Origin: Datisca glomerata
Taxonomy: Eukaryota; Streptophyta; Magnoliopsida; Cucurbitales; Datiscaceae
DNA length: 64,000 nucleotides
Reading direction: 5' to 3'
NCBI GenBank assembly: GCA_003255025.1
Contig: QANY01013209.1
Coordinates: 1,240,001 to 1,304,000, forward strand
The position numbers and the translations under genes are program-made. Shown here piece after piece: positions 12,115 to 24,566 of this stretch (positions within the stretch are counted from its first letter, which is position 1; each line of letters starts with the position of its first letter). Under the pieces are notes generated by a model. It was not told the DNA's origin. It saw only the letters and a list, made by a program, of their open reading frames with translations, and made no database searches.

Positions 12115-14382
12115 ACTTTTCTGTAAATTTGAAACATGAATTATAACAGTTGTAGCTGACTTTCTTTAAACAAAATAGAATATACGTACAGGAAAAAAAA
12201 TATAATGAGATTTCCTATTTGACTGAATAGGACACAACCCAAATCTTGAAATAAAAGGGTTTGAATAAGATGACAATTATGAGAAATAAATGGTTATTCC
12301 CTATTATGAATTAAAACATCATGTTTAATACAATGTAAAAGTAATGTAGTGAAAAAAAAAATGAAAAGAGTGGCGCACATATTGAATGTCTACTTATGCA
12401 CCAAAAAATAAATATGTAATACCATTTCATATCAATCTTTAGATACTCAAATCTAGATATAGATATGTAACCTACATAACTAAAAGATTAGTAAAAGATT
12501 AAGGAAATAAAAATTAAAGAACTGGTCGTACTATCGAACATAATGGAAATAAATAAATACGTAATACCATACAAATTTCCCATCTCGTCCTCATTTTCGT
12601 AAACCACATAATGGGCATAGTCTTTTTTCATGATGGACTTGGCAAAACCTCAAACTAGAAAACCTGAATCCAAGAAATTCTCACCTCCTATACAAAAGAT
12701 GTTACCCGTTCTATGGAGAAGAAATAAATCTATTGCATCACAACTACAAACTAAATTTATTTTTTATAAAGAACATATTTCCTAGTAGAACGAAGTTCAA
12801 TTTCCATCAACACCAAAGCATATGGCTTTAAGATCATACATGTCTCTCACTTAATGCCGCTTAAGGTTCTAAAGGGGAGAAAATATCACTCACTTGAACA
12901 CTCTTAAAAACATATTGTCTGAAAGAGAGCATTGATAGCCATCATAAATAGTCAAAAACGGTCATTATCTGTTTAACCATAAAATGGTCCCTCATCTAAT
13001 TCGAGCACTATATATCAGAAAGTCCCATAAGCCATGGAAACCCTTGGGAAAGGAAAGAAGGAAAATGACAGAAGCAGCAAACTTAACAATTTTTATCCAA
13101 CAAAAAATTGGGTTGAAAAGAACATGCCTATGTTGAAAGGAAAACCCGTATCAACCCACCAAAATTATCGATCAAAATGAGAGAAATAAAGAAGGAAAAC
13201 ATCTCCAAGCAGTTAGTAGCCCAATCTCCAAACTCCAGAAGCACATTAACTCAAATCCACTAACATGCATATACCGAATCAAACAATATCAGATGAAAGA
13301 GATGCTTACCTTAAGATAGCAGCAGAGAAAATTTGATGTCACGCAAAGAGGGGCTTCAATAGTGAAGATGACTCACAAACTGACTGCGACGGAGAGAAGA
13401 CGACAGAGAAAGGCTTCGCGCAGAGAGGGGCTTTGAAGAAGGTAAGGGAAAAAAATTTCGAAAGAAAGGGGTTACACAGAGGGGCTTTGATGAATGGGGT
13501 TTTATCACACAAAAAGGGATTTGAAGTAAGAGAAAATTTATGAAGAAAATAAGAGAAAATGGTTCCCGGTTAAAATGACATCGTTTTAACCAGGAATTGA
13601 ACCTATCCCGACGACGCAAAACGTTCGTCGGTAAAAGTCTAACTTTTACCGATGAACGCGTTGGTCAGTCGATAACGAGTACACATTTAACGATGATATC
13701 TTAATTCGTCGGCCAAAAGTAGACTTTTACCGAGGAAATTTAAATTTCGTCGGTAAAATCCCTTTCACTTTGGCGTGTAAATCATTTTTTTCCCTGGGAA
13801 AACATTTACCGACGAAACTAAGTGTCGTCGCCAATATCCTCTTTTACCGATGAATATACGATTTCGCCGCTGAATGTTTTTATTCTACTACACTTTTTAC
13901 CCATGAATATACAATTTCGTTGGTAAATACGATGATTTTTTCGCTTTTTACCAAAATTTTTGGCGCCTAGAATAAACTTTTTGGCACGAAAGTTTTGGCC
14001 ACCAATAACTTGGTGGGTTTATTTAGCTGCGACATGCACAAGTCATCGATAAAACTCTTACTTTTAGCAACGAAACATATATTTCGTCACCAAAGTAAAC
14101 TTTCGCCAATGAAATGTACTTCGTCGGTAAAGATTTTATCGTTAATGATGAATTTCTTGTAGTGTATAACTGTCATCTTAAAAAAAATAAAAACTTTTAA
14201 TGATAGCTAACAAAATAATTATCATAAAAGGCAAACATTTGATATTAGTTTAAGTAAAAACGATCATGTTAACTCAAAAAATAGAATTACATATTCCAGC
14301 GCATTTTTCTATGACCTGTTTAACAAAACTGTCATAATATCTTTTTTTTCTGTCATAGTAGCCCATCTTTATAGCAGTGCCT

Positions 14383-15060
14383 ACTCTAGATGCTTTATTG
14401 GCAACTCTAAACTCAAGTTCTCTTTGCTCGAATTACACTAAGAACATCATCCAGTGTTAGAATATCATTGTTATATGTGAGTGTATCTTTCAATGTTTCA
14501 AACCTTTTTGGTAATGAGTTTAGAAGGACCACAGCTTGGTCTTCATCATCTATTTTCACTTCAAGATTTTTAAGATCCATTACCAGCTTTGTGAAATCGT
14601 CTAGATTTTCTTCAACTGGTTTTCCATCATCCTTCTTGAATTTATAGAACTTTATTTTAAGATACATCATGTTTGGTAGTGATATAGTCATAAACATTTT
14701 TTCTAGTTTTAACCATAATCCTGCTGCAGAAGTTTTACTTTGACACTTTTCTTAGAATTGTGTCACTCAAATTCAAGATTATAGTATTCCTTGCTTTCTT
14801 CAAAATGATGACTTTATCTGTTGTAGACAGTGATACAAACATCTTCTCTTCTCTAAGAAGTGCACCATCCAACCTCATATTTCCCAAAAGCGCCATCATC
14901 TTCATCCTCCGTAGTCCAAAGTCATTTTTCCCATCAAACTTTACAATGTCTCACTTAGGAATTGACATCTTGATCCAACTTTAACTTTCACAGAGGCTTG
15001 CAGTTCTTTATTGATCATTCTTTTTAAGCTATCAATCCTTAAGGCTCAGTTTAGTGAGGA
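14383..15060 (-). pseudogene. Copia gag, 5' part (split by CACTA A)
   Basis: The best frame, 14697-14413 on the minus strand, encodes the middle of a copia capsid protein of the UBN2/retrotran-gag type: KKDDGKPVEENLDDFTKLV, then LNSLPKRFETLKDTL and LTLDDVLSVIRAKE-like text. Upstream (about 14990-14700) further gag text is readable in broken frames, including a degraded GNMRLDGALL and WLKLEKMFM. Gag would form the virus-like particle. The frame is interrupted by stops, and the 3' part with the zinc knuckle is displaced 8.5 kb by CACTA A. Confidence 0.87.
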
Positions 15061-15099
15061 ATTAAATCTGATTTCTTGAATAGGATCTTGCAACCGCAA

Positions 15100-15111
15100 G
15101 CTCTGATACCA
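15100..15111 (-). promoter_or_regulatory. Copia primer-binding site (initiator tRNA-Met)
   Basis: The minus-strand sequence TGGTATCAGAGC lies two bases inside the 5' LTR. It is the standard plant initiator tRNA-Met primer site of copia elements. Confidence 0.93.
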
Positions 15112-15113
15112 TT

Positions 15114-15500
15114 TATTATAAATATGCTAGATTACACTCACTGCAATCAAATTTAAAAGACTCGAAAAATGTTCATGAAGAAATGTAAATTGCTTGATTG
15201 AGAGAAGAGAAAGAATAAGGAAGAAGACAAGTTGTTTTAGGTGGATTGATTCAGAAGGAATCTACATCTAAGGGAAAGCCTCCACACAAGAACTTGTATT
15301 GCACATCAAAGATTATAAAATATAACCCCTTTAATGATAAAAAAAATAAAAGAAAACACATCCTCATTCTCTCGAGTACAAATTGTCATTTGTAAGTGTC
15401 GTTGTTAGTTAATGATTAACTAACTGCCTTAACCAATCTTAACGTCCAACCTAGTAAAGAGTTGTTATGCTTAACAATTTTGTATCATTATACTACAACA
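15114..15500 (-). repeat. Copia 5' LTR
   Basis: It aligns with 2245-2643 over its full length. The outer end CTACAACA is intact. The inner end is mutated (TATTATAAATATG in place of TGTTGTAAGTATG on the plus strand). ATGAA follows at 15501-15505. Confidence 0.92.
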
Positions 15501-17829
15501 ATGAAGAAGAAGATCTTTAAATGGATGTCATACTTTGAAGAAGCAAGTTCTAAGGGAAATGCTTTTATTATGGTAAAACTCGATATTGGAAAACCAGTTA
15601 GAGGTTTTCCTAGCTATTAACAACAAAGACATGCACCTCATATAGTTTTGATTATTGATTGATTTCATGAAACCTGGCAAGTAAATTTTATACTCATTAA
15701 TCATATTTGTAATTTGTTGCTAAGGTTTCAGAAAATCATAAATTTGAATGAGAATAATTGCATATTCTTCTCAGTTTTGGATATGTAGGTTCTAGTTGCT
15801 TTGGGATAATTATTTTTTTATTGTTGCATGATGCCTAGTTTGATGACGCTATGAATAGAACACCTAGTAAGAGAAAGTTTTCTCAAACGAACAAGATTTT
15901 TTATGGTATTTATGTCTGCGTATTATTCTATATAAATCCAAATAATGAGTAAGAGATTGAGCCTCATAGATCATTCTACTTAGAACTTGCGCGTGAGGAA
16001 ATCTTATGTAGAAGTTGATATAACAAAGAGGCATTTTAAGCTAAAATGACATAATGCGAAAGAAATGTTAAAGTTGGTATTTCGTCAGTAGACAGGTGAA
16101 AGCCCATGCAAGAGGTAACTATGAGTACTTGATTTATTTTATTGACATTTACTCTAGATTAAAGTGAAATTCGAGAATACATTAGGAAGATAGATTAAAT
16201 ATCTTTAATTTGATTGAGGAGATAAATGCCTTATAGGGACATTTACAAACTATTTAGCAAAGAATGAGATTAGAAATAAATTAGTTGCACCCAGTCACCC
16301 CAAGAATATTGTAGCTAAAGGAGAAACAAAACTCTCTTGGATAAGGTGAAGTCAATGCTTAGTCATGAAAGTCCTCTTATTTCTTTTAGAAGATATGCCT
16401 CATAAACAAGGGCACACTTTTAACCTAGTACTAGCTAAGGCACTATCCATGATAATTTTGTTGAAAAAAATATACAGTTGGGAATTAAATTTCCAACCTT
16501 TTCTTTTGAATGGGTTACATTCAATTGTAATCATGGCGTTTAAAGTGGTCATTTGACAGTTCTTTTAGTGAACAGTTTGTACATACTTGAAGAAGTGATG
16601 CAAGTCTTCAAACAATTAAAAATTCTGTAAACTCTTTCATGCTCTCTGTTTCTGCCGTATGATCTTGAGAAAGAAGTGAAAAGTTTTTATTTTAATTTTG
16701 AGTGCACAGACGCTTTTGTTTTTGATTCACGGCTAGGAGAATAGAAAAGAAGACTACTAGATTTTAATTTTTATGCGTCAATCAGTATTTTTCTTATCCG
16801 CATTCGTAATTATTTTTTAAAATTTTCAAGATTTAAATTTGTCTACTACGGCGATGCCTTCGTATTCAGATTACCAGGCGTAAACTAATTTTGAGAAAAA
16901 TGCTCGAAATTGGATGAGGGAATTGCTAGGATGGTCAAATGTCCGATTTGCCGTCCAAAATACCCTACAAAACTGATTTGAAAAGTCGAGCTCTCCCCTT
17001 CTCCTCACATCATCTTCTCCGTGATAAGAAGAAAGCTATACAAGGTTGAAACCTAGAAGAATTAGTTGGTGAGAAGATCGTTGTAGCAACTAGCAAGCAT
17101 GACTTTCGAGGAATATGGTTTCTTGGTTGGGTTATTTGGAGGATGAGTTGGGAGTGGCGGTGGTTGTTAATCGAGGATGAGTCGAGGCGGCCAGTTATTG
17201 GTCTGTTTAAGTGTGAAATCGGGTTTGGAGGAGAAGAAATTAAGAAAGTGACTGTAGGAGATAGGCCAGAAAGGTTGGTGGGTTAAAGAACAAAATGAAA
17301 AGGTGAATGGTGGCGGAGGATTCGAGAGGGTGGAGGAGGCCAATAAGGGATGGGTTTTGTTTTTAGTCAAAACATTGGGGCTGGGTTATCCTTTTTATAT
17401 AAGATCGTGAGTGATAGTGATTTTATATATGCATCAAGATAATTCAATTATCTTTGTATCTTTAAAGTATTCTTATAATTTAACACGATCAAACATATAA
17501 TTAAAATAAAATAAAAGAATTAATAATTAATGATAGAATAAATAAATTAAAATAACCTAAAAGAATTTCTCATACCCAAGAGTCAAAAACTCATTTATTG
17601 AATTGTGCAGTGTGTGAGTATGAAGTGAGTCTGCTCACAAAAAAGAATGCCAAACCAAAGAAAAAGCCTCAATACAAACAACCTACCCACAAAAGATGAT
17701 TTGGCTTTCAGAGAGACTTTAATTGTGTACTAAAAAAGTCCTCATATCATGGCCAAAAGCATTCGACATTACATCACTAAGCCCACGAGAGATGTTGTAA
17801 GTTCACCTCCACAGCACAAAGATGAGAAC
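15501..17829. other. Unassigned DNA between copia and CACTA C
   Basis: No complete gene is recognised. An unidentified ORF of 63 codons lies at 16365-16556 within a stop-rich stretch. The minus-strand ORF 17370-17167 is not recognised. The stretch may be a decayed older element or gene. Confidence 0.4.
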
Positions 17830-18090
17830 TAGCACTACAGGAAAAATGACTTATGATGGGAGTTTTTTTCGTCTATGACGGCGTTTCTAACTGTCGTCAA
17901 AAAATTTTGCGGCGGTTAAAAATCCGGCACCTTATTCATCGTCTCAAAGGTTTTTTTTGGCGGGCTTTTCAACCGTCAGAGGACCGCCGGCAAAGGGAGG
18001 TCTTTGCCGACGGTTTTCTTTCTCTTTAGCGGCAGTTTCAACCCGTCGCTATTTATTGAAATTTTGGCCTGAATTTTATTTATTTTTTAA

Positions 18091-18175
18091 ACATGAGTTC
18101 AATTTTAAGCAAAAAATAGTATTTTTCATAGCATAAGTTCAATTTTAAGCAAAAATAGTATTTTTCATCATCACA
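18091..18175. repeat. Short tandem duplication in CACTA C
   Basis: AGTTCAATTTTAAGCAAAAA followed by a TAGTATTTTTCAT stretch occurs twice in a row, about 40 bases apart. Confidence 0.8.
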
Positions 18176-18387
18176 GAACTATATGCACTATATTTTTTTT
18201 ATCATAGCATTGAATTCAACTTTCACTATCTTCCCTTAAGGTAGATTTCATATATGAGCTAATCATGTCCAACCTCGAACCTTTCGCCTAGAGGACGATA
18301 ATCCACCTACGTATAAACTATTATTTTTGTATGTTATACATTATATGCAAAGAAAGTGAAAAATCTAATTGATCATATTGATACTAT

Positions 18388-18780
18388 GACTACAAAAAAT
18401 ATGACATTCTATAAGAGACGGACATTCCCGTGAAAAGTAATCCACATGGATCATGTGGCACCTATAACAGCCCCTCATATTAAAAATTCACGTTTTTGCG
18501 AGGTGCGCCGCCTCTTATGAAGGTCCATGTGGTATCTTACTTTTTATAGGATTTTTAGACTCCTATAAAACGTTGTTTAATGAGATTTTACGACTCCTGT
18601 TACTTTTATTCAACATGTATTTTTAATTCTTGTGAATTAATATTCGTAAGTATTTCTGTATCCTATTAAATCAAATACCATAAGATTTTTTGAATCTCAT
18701 TGATATAATTTTTTGTTATAAATTATGCCTCCTATAAAAAGATTTTTTTGACATTTTATAAATATTATTTCTTACATCAA
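18388..18780. mobile_element. Possible one-ended CACTA-like fragment
   Basis: GACTACAAAAAATATGACAT at 18388 resembles a CACTA terminus with its first base changed. Behind it come a GGACATTCCCGTG...CCACATGG block, a GCGAGGTGCGCCGCCTCTTA block and repeated CTCCTATAAAA units, like a subterminal zone. No matching right end is found, so this is tentative. Confidence 0.35.
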
Positions 18781-21700
18781 TTTATATGCACATGTTTATA
18801 TACCTATTTAAACATTCAAAATTAATACATTACTAAACTAAAATATATTCAAACATCATTTCATTTTCATAAAATATTATCCATAAGTATCATCTAAAAG
18901 TATTAGTATTTAGTCTACTAATACAACGTGCTATTTAAAAAATAAAAAATATCTAAAAAAATTTCACAGACGCTACAAAATAACGTCAAAGTTCCACTAC
19001 TTAACTCTTCAAAATTTGATATCATGTTGAAAACCTTCAAGGGGTTGTAGATCCTGCATTTTAAAGAATAAGACAACAACTTTAAGATAATTTCACATTG
19101 CTCACATCACCATTTAATACTTTGAGAAAATAACACTACTTATTTTTAAGCACACTATACGGTTTTGTAGAATTGCATAAAAAACGTAAAGTAAGCAAAG
19201 ATACAGTTCATTGTATATTGAAAAGACGTACCAATATATTGACCAATATCCTCAATTCTTTATCTTTTCTTTCTTACCATTATTCTCAACTTCGTTATTA
19301 TGAAATATCTCATGTCTAGCTAAGTGCTTAATAAACAATTTCCGTAGTTGTACATAGCTTAAAACAAACACTACATAAATAAGAAAACTCAATGTCACAT
19401 GGCATCTCACTTTTCTTTAACAAGTCTACCACATGTCGCTTTGCTGCAAAGTACAAGTCCAAGCAGCATTTTCAAGCACACAAATTATACATATTCAAGT
19501 ACAACATAATTGTAGTCTATTCAACAATAAGATATAGCAAATGTTTCATTTATCTTCTACTGCACAAGTTTTGTCAAAGCACCTGTTTTAACTAGAAGAC
19601 CATAAATGAATTTAAACTATTCATAAACAACCTTTCATGTCTCTTCCATTTACTACTTTTAACTATTCATAAACAGTCCTGCAAATAAGCTTACACTTCT
19701 AGTTCAATCATTCCCTTAATTAAACACTAGTACATCTATGGCTTAGGCAGATATAAAAAATTATCAAACTCCCTGAAATACACTCATCATGTTCTTGATT
19801 TATTCACAACATGAATCACTCTATAGAAGTAGGAACTATTGTCATTTAAAACCTGAAGTTGAAGACATTAAAATACAAGAGACATTATGAAAGCTTCTGT
19901 AACAATAGACTACTAATTAAAAGAAAGAAGTATCACCATGACAAAGAAGTATACCACGTACAGACCTTCTCCTCCTCTCTCCATTTCGCCTACCATAAAA
20001 CGGAAACAAATGGTTTCCTGGGACTATAACTAATGTCTTATTAACTTAATTTTTACAAACTTAATACTCCTTTTGTATTGTTGTACAGAATATAGAACTT
20101 ATTAAACACTTCTATGAGGGAATTGAATTACTACTTCATCTTGAACTAATATACATACACACGTATATATAAGCCCATATTAAACATATAGAACCTCTAA
20201 AAAACTTGGTTTTACACATATTATGCATACATATAAAACCAAATTTTGGTTGTACACAAATGAAACACGGTTATACCATGTAGGCACATACATGGCTTAA
20301 TATTCAAAAAATTGTTTGTTATTATTTATTTATTTACTATTAGTGAGAAGACACATACATCTAAAACCTTAATAACAATGCTATTAGAAGGATATACTTG
20401 TAGTAAAACCTTAATAACAATATAATATTAAGACTATATCGTACATAGTATGGAGTTTTCCAAACTAAAATTTAATGAAAGCTTGCACGTCCACGTTGCT
20501 GCCAAGTCCATGTGACCCACTTTTCCACCATGATTCCCATATGGTTCTTTATTATTTGTATTATGTAAAAGTATGAACAAAAAATGCAAGTGAGATATTA
20601 GAAAAATCCATGCTTAACACTAAGTGAAAAAAATATAATAACACAGCATATGTTAAGTGTCAATCATCAAGAACACGCACAAGTTGATCATCACAACAAA
20701 TTAATATGCATCAGTACATGAATTTTAAATGAAGAAAAAATAGTATCCTAGTATTTCTGAAACCACAAGCTAAAGGAGAAAAACCTCATTCCAGTCATGT
20801 TAATGTAGGTATATTGTTTACTGTAATAAGAAAAGGGTGATCAGAAATCCAGTATTCCAGGGGTTACTTTCAAAAATTAAAAAAATGAGGTCCACCTCTA
20901 TATCAAATGTGTACTTGAAAGAAAAGCTAGAATATAATTAACTCAATAAAATGTAAAATAGATATATACTAACACACAAAAATTGTAACACACCTTGCAG
21001 CACCTTGCAATCATCACCGCCAAACAAAGTGACAAAATAAAGATTGCTTCTCAAGAAAAACAATTATGACAAAACACATTAATGAATTAGATTAAGGAGC
21101 CACTGAAGAGAGGAAACTTATGTTGCTTCCTCCGATTGCAGGAACAAGCATGGAAGGGATCATGCATCATGATGTAATTCTGAAACGCTAATAATATTGT
21201 TTCAGCTGTAAGAAAAATGCTTTTACTCCATAAGCTGGAAAGAAATAAAGTGGAAAAGAACAATATGACTTGCGTCTATGAATCTGGGTCTGCTGATGGA
21301 AAATTAAAACCTACTATCATTCAATTTTGACATCAATGTTAGTTGTTAGACTTTGACTAAAAATATTTTTACAATTATATCGTAATTGAATCAAATGTCC
21401 TTCAACCAGAATCCAAAAACAATAAGAAAATAATTGGAATTGAAAGAAAAGAAATTCCATGAACTGAGGTACATGAGTCACAAGACACAGGGGATAAAAT
21501 AATGTTTGTGGTGTAGTGCATGGATAACCTACATTTCCAAGTTGAAGTGTCAAAAGACCAAGTTAAGCAGTTATTCTTAAAACACTCAAAATCATCCTTA
21601 AACAATCAGTACTAGGATATTACTATAATCACACATTTTAGTTATTCTTATATAAGATATTAGTTGATAGCATTAGAGAATAATTCGCCTCAACTGATAT

Positions 21701-24037
21701 AGTTCAGAATGTTTAAAATGAACCTACAAAACTCTTAAAAAGGAACCTACAAACGGACATTTTCAAGCATTCTGGCCAACTCATGCGTCTACCTGCAACT
21801 AGCATAAACCCCAGAACGATAATAGGTTTTAAAAATTAAAAAGGTGAGCTTTCTTGTGGTAAAGAAACTTCATATTACTGTTATGGAGAGTACATAACAG
21901 TAAAACAATAGTTGAACTGAGGAAGAAGATTTGAATAAAACAACAGTTGAACTGAGTAGTTGAACAAGCATAAACTCAAATACAAAATCCAGCACACATG
22001 GAGGAAAATCATAGCATAAATCAGAGTCAACCAAAAATAAAATATCTAAGACACAACAAAGAGGAAAATCCAGCACATAGAAAGGAAAATCTAACACACA
22101 AAGAGGAAAATCCATCACACAGAATAAAGCTGACCTGTTTTAGAGAAGTTCTACTTTACCAAATCATAAGAAAATTCCAATATCCTAATTCTATCATAAA
22201 CTAACTGCCACGAATCAATATTTGGTAAACTTCTTTCCGCATAAATAGGTTAATAAGAACTTGAAATAGCAATACCTGATAGTAAACTGAATCTTCTCCA
22301 AATTAACAATATTAGCTAGCTCCATACAGCATTCCTAGATCATTCCCAAAAGAGAGAGATGTAACCTCTATTCAAAAGTCTCATTACAAAAAAAACTTTA
22401 GATAACAGTCACCCATTCCAGAATTGGGTCTATAAAACAACTCTCCATTAGAATTAACCCTGCATAAGTTAAAAAAAATTAGAAAAAACAAGAGAATATG
22501 CATGGAAGATATATTAGTTAGACTAAAAACTATTTTAATATTTAAGAGTAGGGCATATGAGTGGGTAAGGCAGTGACAAAAAATAGAATGCTATCCATCA
22601 GACACCTAAAGCTACCCTCTCTCTCTAAAACTATTTTTGGAACACCATAGCAAGAAGCAAAAGAATCAAAATCATGAATGGTAGCTCTATGGAACTAAAG
22701 GTAGCATCATGCAGTGATTTGAAGGCCTTCAATTTCTTCTAGAGGTCATCAGTAATGTTGTCGTCTCCGTTATAAAAGATGAACATGACAAATCTCAGCA
22801 AAACTTAGAACCCAGACAAGATAAAATGATTACCAACATTGATGAAGGTCTGATTCAAACTCAAAACGTCGTGATTATAAAGAACCCAGACAATAAATCA
22901 GGAGTTTTCATTTCAAAACTTACTCCATGCCTAGAAATCGGAAACACGGGCCCTAATCGACTCAGAAAAACTCAAAAATCATAAAATCAGACAAAAATCA
23001 CTAAAATCAGGCAAGAGTTTGAGAATGAAACCCTTACCTTTAATTTTGAGTTATGAATCAAAGTAGTAGAGAGCTGGGAGACAGTTAAGAGAGTGAGAGC
23101 TACGAGGGAGAGCTACGAGGGAGAGCTTGCTGCCGTGAGAGAAACCTACGACGAAGCTGAAAGAGAGAGCTGCAAGAGAGTTGATAGAGAGAAGGGTTCT
23201 CGAGAGCGAGCTACTGTGAGCTTCAAAAGAGCTTGTCGGTGAGATAGTGAGAGAGAGAGAGAGCTATTGTATTGAGAGACGCGGGTTGGGGGAAGTTTTC
23301 ATTTGGTGAGAGAGGCGATATAAAGCTGGAAAGAACCCTAGTTCTCTTGTTTCATTTTTTGATAGAGATCGATGGAAAAGCTAATCGAGAGAGAAAAATG
23401 GAAGCTAAAACAGTGCCTTTTCATTTAAAATGTAGTCCGCTTTTCATTTTCTATGTCCTACTTTTTTTTGGCAATTTAACAAGATTTTTTCTAAAGGGTT
23501 CATGTAAACTCTTGTTGTTTGCCTTATTTTACAAGAGAAGACAATGAACCCTGTAATCAAAAGCTGTAGAATCTCATAGTTGTTATAATGTGTACTGCCT
23601 AATATTTACACATTCAGTCCGACAAAGGTATAGAATAGAAGAACTGAAGTGACATTGTGTAATTGATAGATAATTTCATAAGCCGAAAAGGGGCAATTGT
23701 GGTATAATGTTGTCATTCACAGGCTTAGTAAAAAATTAAAGGAATAAAAAGTTATGATTTTTATGTTCATAGAAGGAAATAAATTTCTGAAAAAAATTAT
23801 AAAATGTTAGTTAAGAATATATTATTTCTAACAACCACTTGAAGAAAATAAAAAGAGTAAAAACCATAAAACTTTGTCATACCACAATCAAGATTATAGA
23901 TTATGACTACTCTAAAATTGAGCTCATATTGTAGACCAACTACATCACCATCCCACCATCAATCGTTAAAACCTACAAGAAAAGGTTCATTCCCCAAATT
24001 AGCATCTACACTTGGTAAACACACATAACAGCAGAAA
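18781..24037. other. Interior of CACTA C without recognisable genes
   Basis: It is AT-rich with only short unrecognised ORFs (19392-19595, 21998-22204, 23272-23547). A degenerate 22-24 base unit around AGAGGAAAATCCAGCACA repeats between 22060 and 22125. GA-rich stretches lie at 23070-23270. Confidence 0.5.
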
Positions 24038-24045
24038 ATTAGTAA

Positions 24046-24558
24046 TAGGGGTGTGCAGATTTTTTCTGAACCGACTGAACTGAACCGAACCGAACCGAAT
24101 CAGTTCGGTCAGTTCTTTTAATATAGAAATTGTAATCGATTAGGTTATTTTTAATAACCACATTTTTGTGTTCGGTTATTTTTCTTAATAACTCTGTAAT
24201 TGGTTCGAATTGATTACAACCATTTTTAATATATATTTTATATTATTAATTATTGTTATTGAGCTGAATATTTAGATTTAGTAGTATTAAAAATGAATAG
24301 AAGTTAGTGTATGGAGTAATAGAAACTATATTTGATTATTAATCTATTGATGTTTTCAGTTTAAAATTCTTGATGTTTTAAAAAGTTTTACAGGTACAGC
24401 CGAATCGGTTACAAATAACCAAACCAAACAGATTACTTTGGTTATATTCGGTTCGGATGATTACACCGGTTCGGCTTGATTATATATGTAACTGGTGAAT
24501 TCGGTTCGATTACAAAAACACCTTACTAACCGACTGAACCGAACCGTGCTCACCCGTA
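24046..24558. mobile_element. hAT-type MITE (513 bp)
   Basis: The terminal inverted repeats are TAGGGGTGTGCA on the left and TACGGGTGAGCAC on the right (reverse-complemented). A perfect 8-bp duplication ATTAGTAA flanks it (24038-24045 and 24559-24566). The ends carry runs of GAACCGAACCG and their complement, as in many short plant hAT derivatives. No coding capacity is seen. Confidence 0.9.
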
Positions 24559-24566
24559 ATTAGTAA

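Larger units (their letters stand above)
9574..14164. mobile_element. CACTA (En/Spm) transposon B, nested in CACTA A
   Basis: The left end reads CACTATAAGAAATTTCATT. The right end, reverse-complemented, reads CACTACAAGAAATTCATC. TAT precedes the left end (9571-9573) and follows the right end (14165-14167), a perfect 3-bp TSD. Subterminal zones at 9600-10010 and 13610-14150 are filled with ATCGACGA / TTTACCGACGAA motifs. The interior carries remnants of both standard En/Spm genes on the minus strand, but the catalytic part of TNP2 is absent, so this is a deletion derivative. Confidence 0.92.
5893..14379. mobile_element. CACTA (En/Spm) transposon A, inserted in copia gag
   Basis: The left end reads CACCACTACAAAATGGGG. 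The right end, reverse-complemented, reads CACTGCTATAAAGATGGG. These are imperfect terminal inverted repeats. CCT at 5890-5892 and again at 14380-14382 gives the 3-bp TSD expected for CACTA elements, and the copia gag continues on both sides. The left subterminal region (5910-6290) has many copies of an AATGACGGGGA / TCATTAAAAG motif in both orientations; the right subterminal region (14168-14379) has fewer. No transposase is recognisable in the part that belongs only to this element (6300-9570), so it was probably non-autonomous. It hosts the second CACTA element. Confidence 0.88.
2245..15500 (-). mobile_element. Ty1/copia LTR retrotransposon, nested-interrupted, defective
   Basis: The element has two diverged LTRs (2245-2643 and 15114-15500) with TG...CA-type ends, a perfect ATGAA target duplication (2240-2244 and 15501-15505), a PBS complementary to initiator tRNA-Met, and a polypurine tract. 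On the minus strand the order is gag, zinc knuckle, GAG-pre-integrase, integrase, RT, RNase H, which defines copia. The RNase H text resembles the Tork/Tnt1 group. Gag is split by an 8.5-kb CACTA insertion at 5893-14379. Stops and frameshifts break every domain and the LTRs differ at many sites, so the element is old and non-autonomous. Confidence 0.93.

Noticed and set aside
15501..17829. Possible exon remains around 15540-15620 and 16365-16556
   Set aside because: The frames are short and I could match them to no family.
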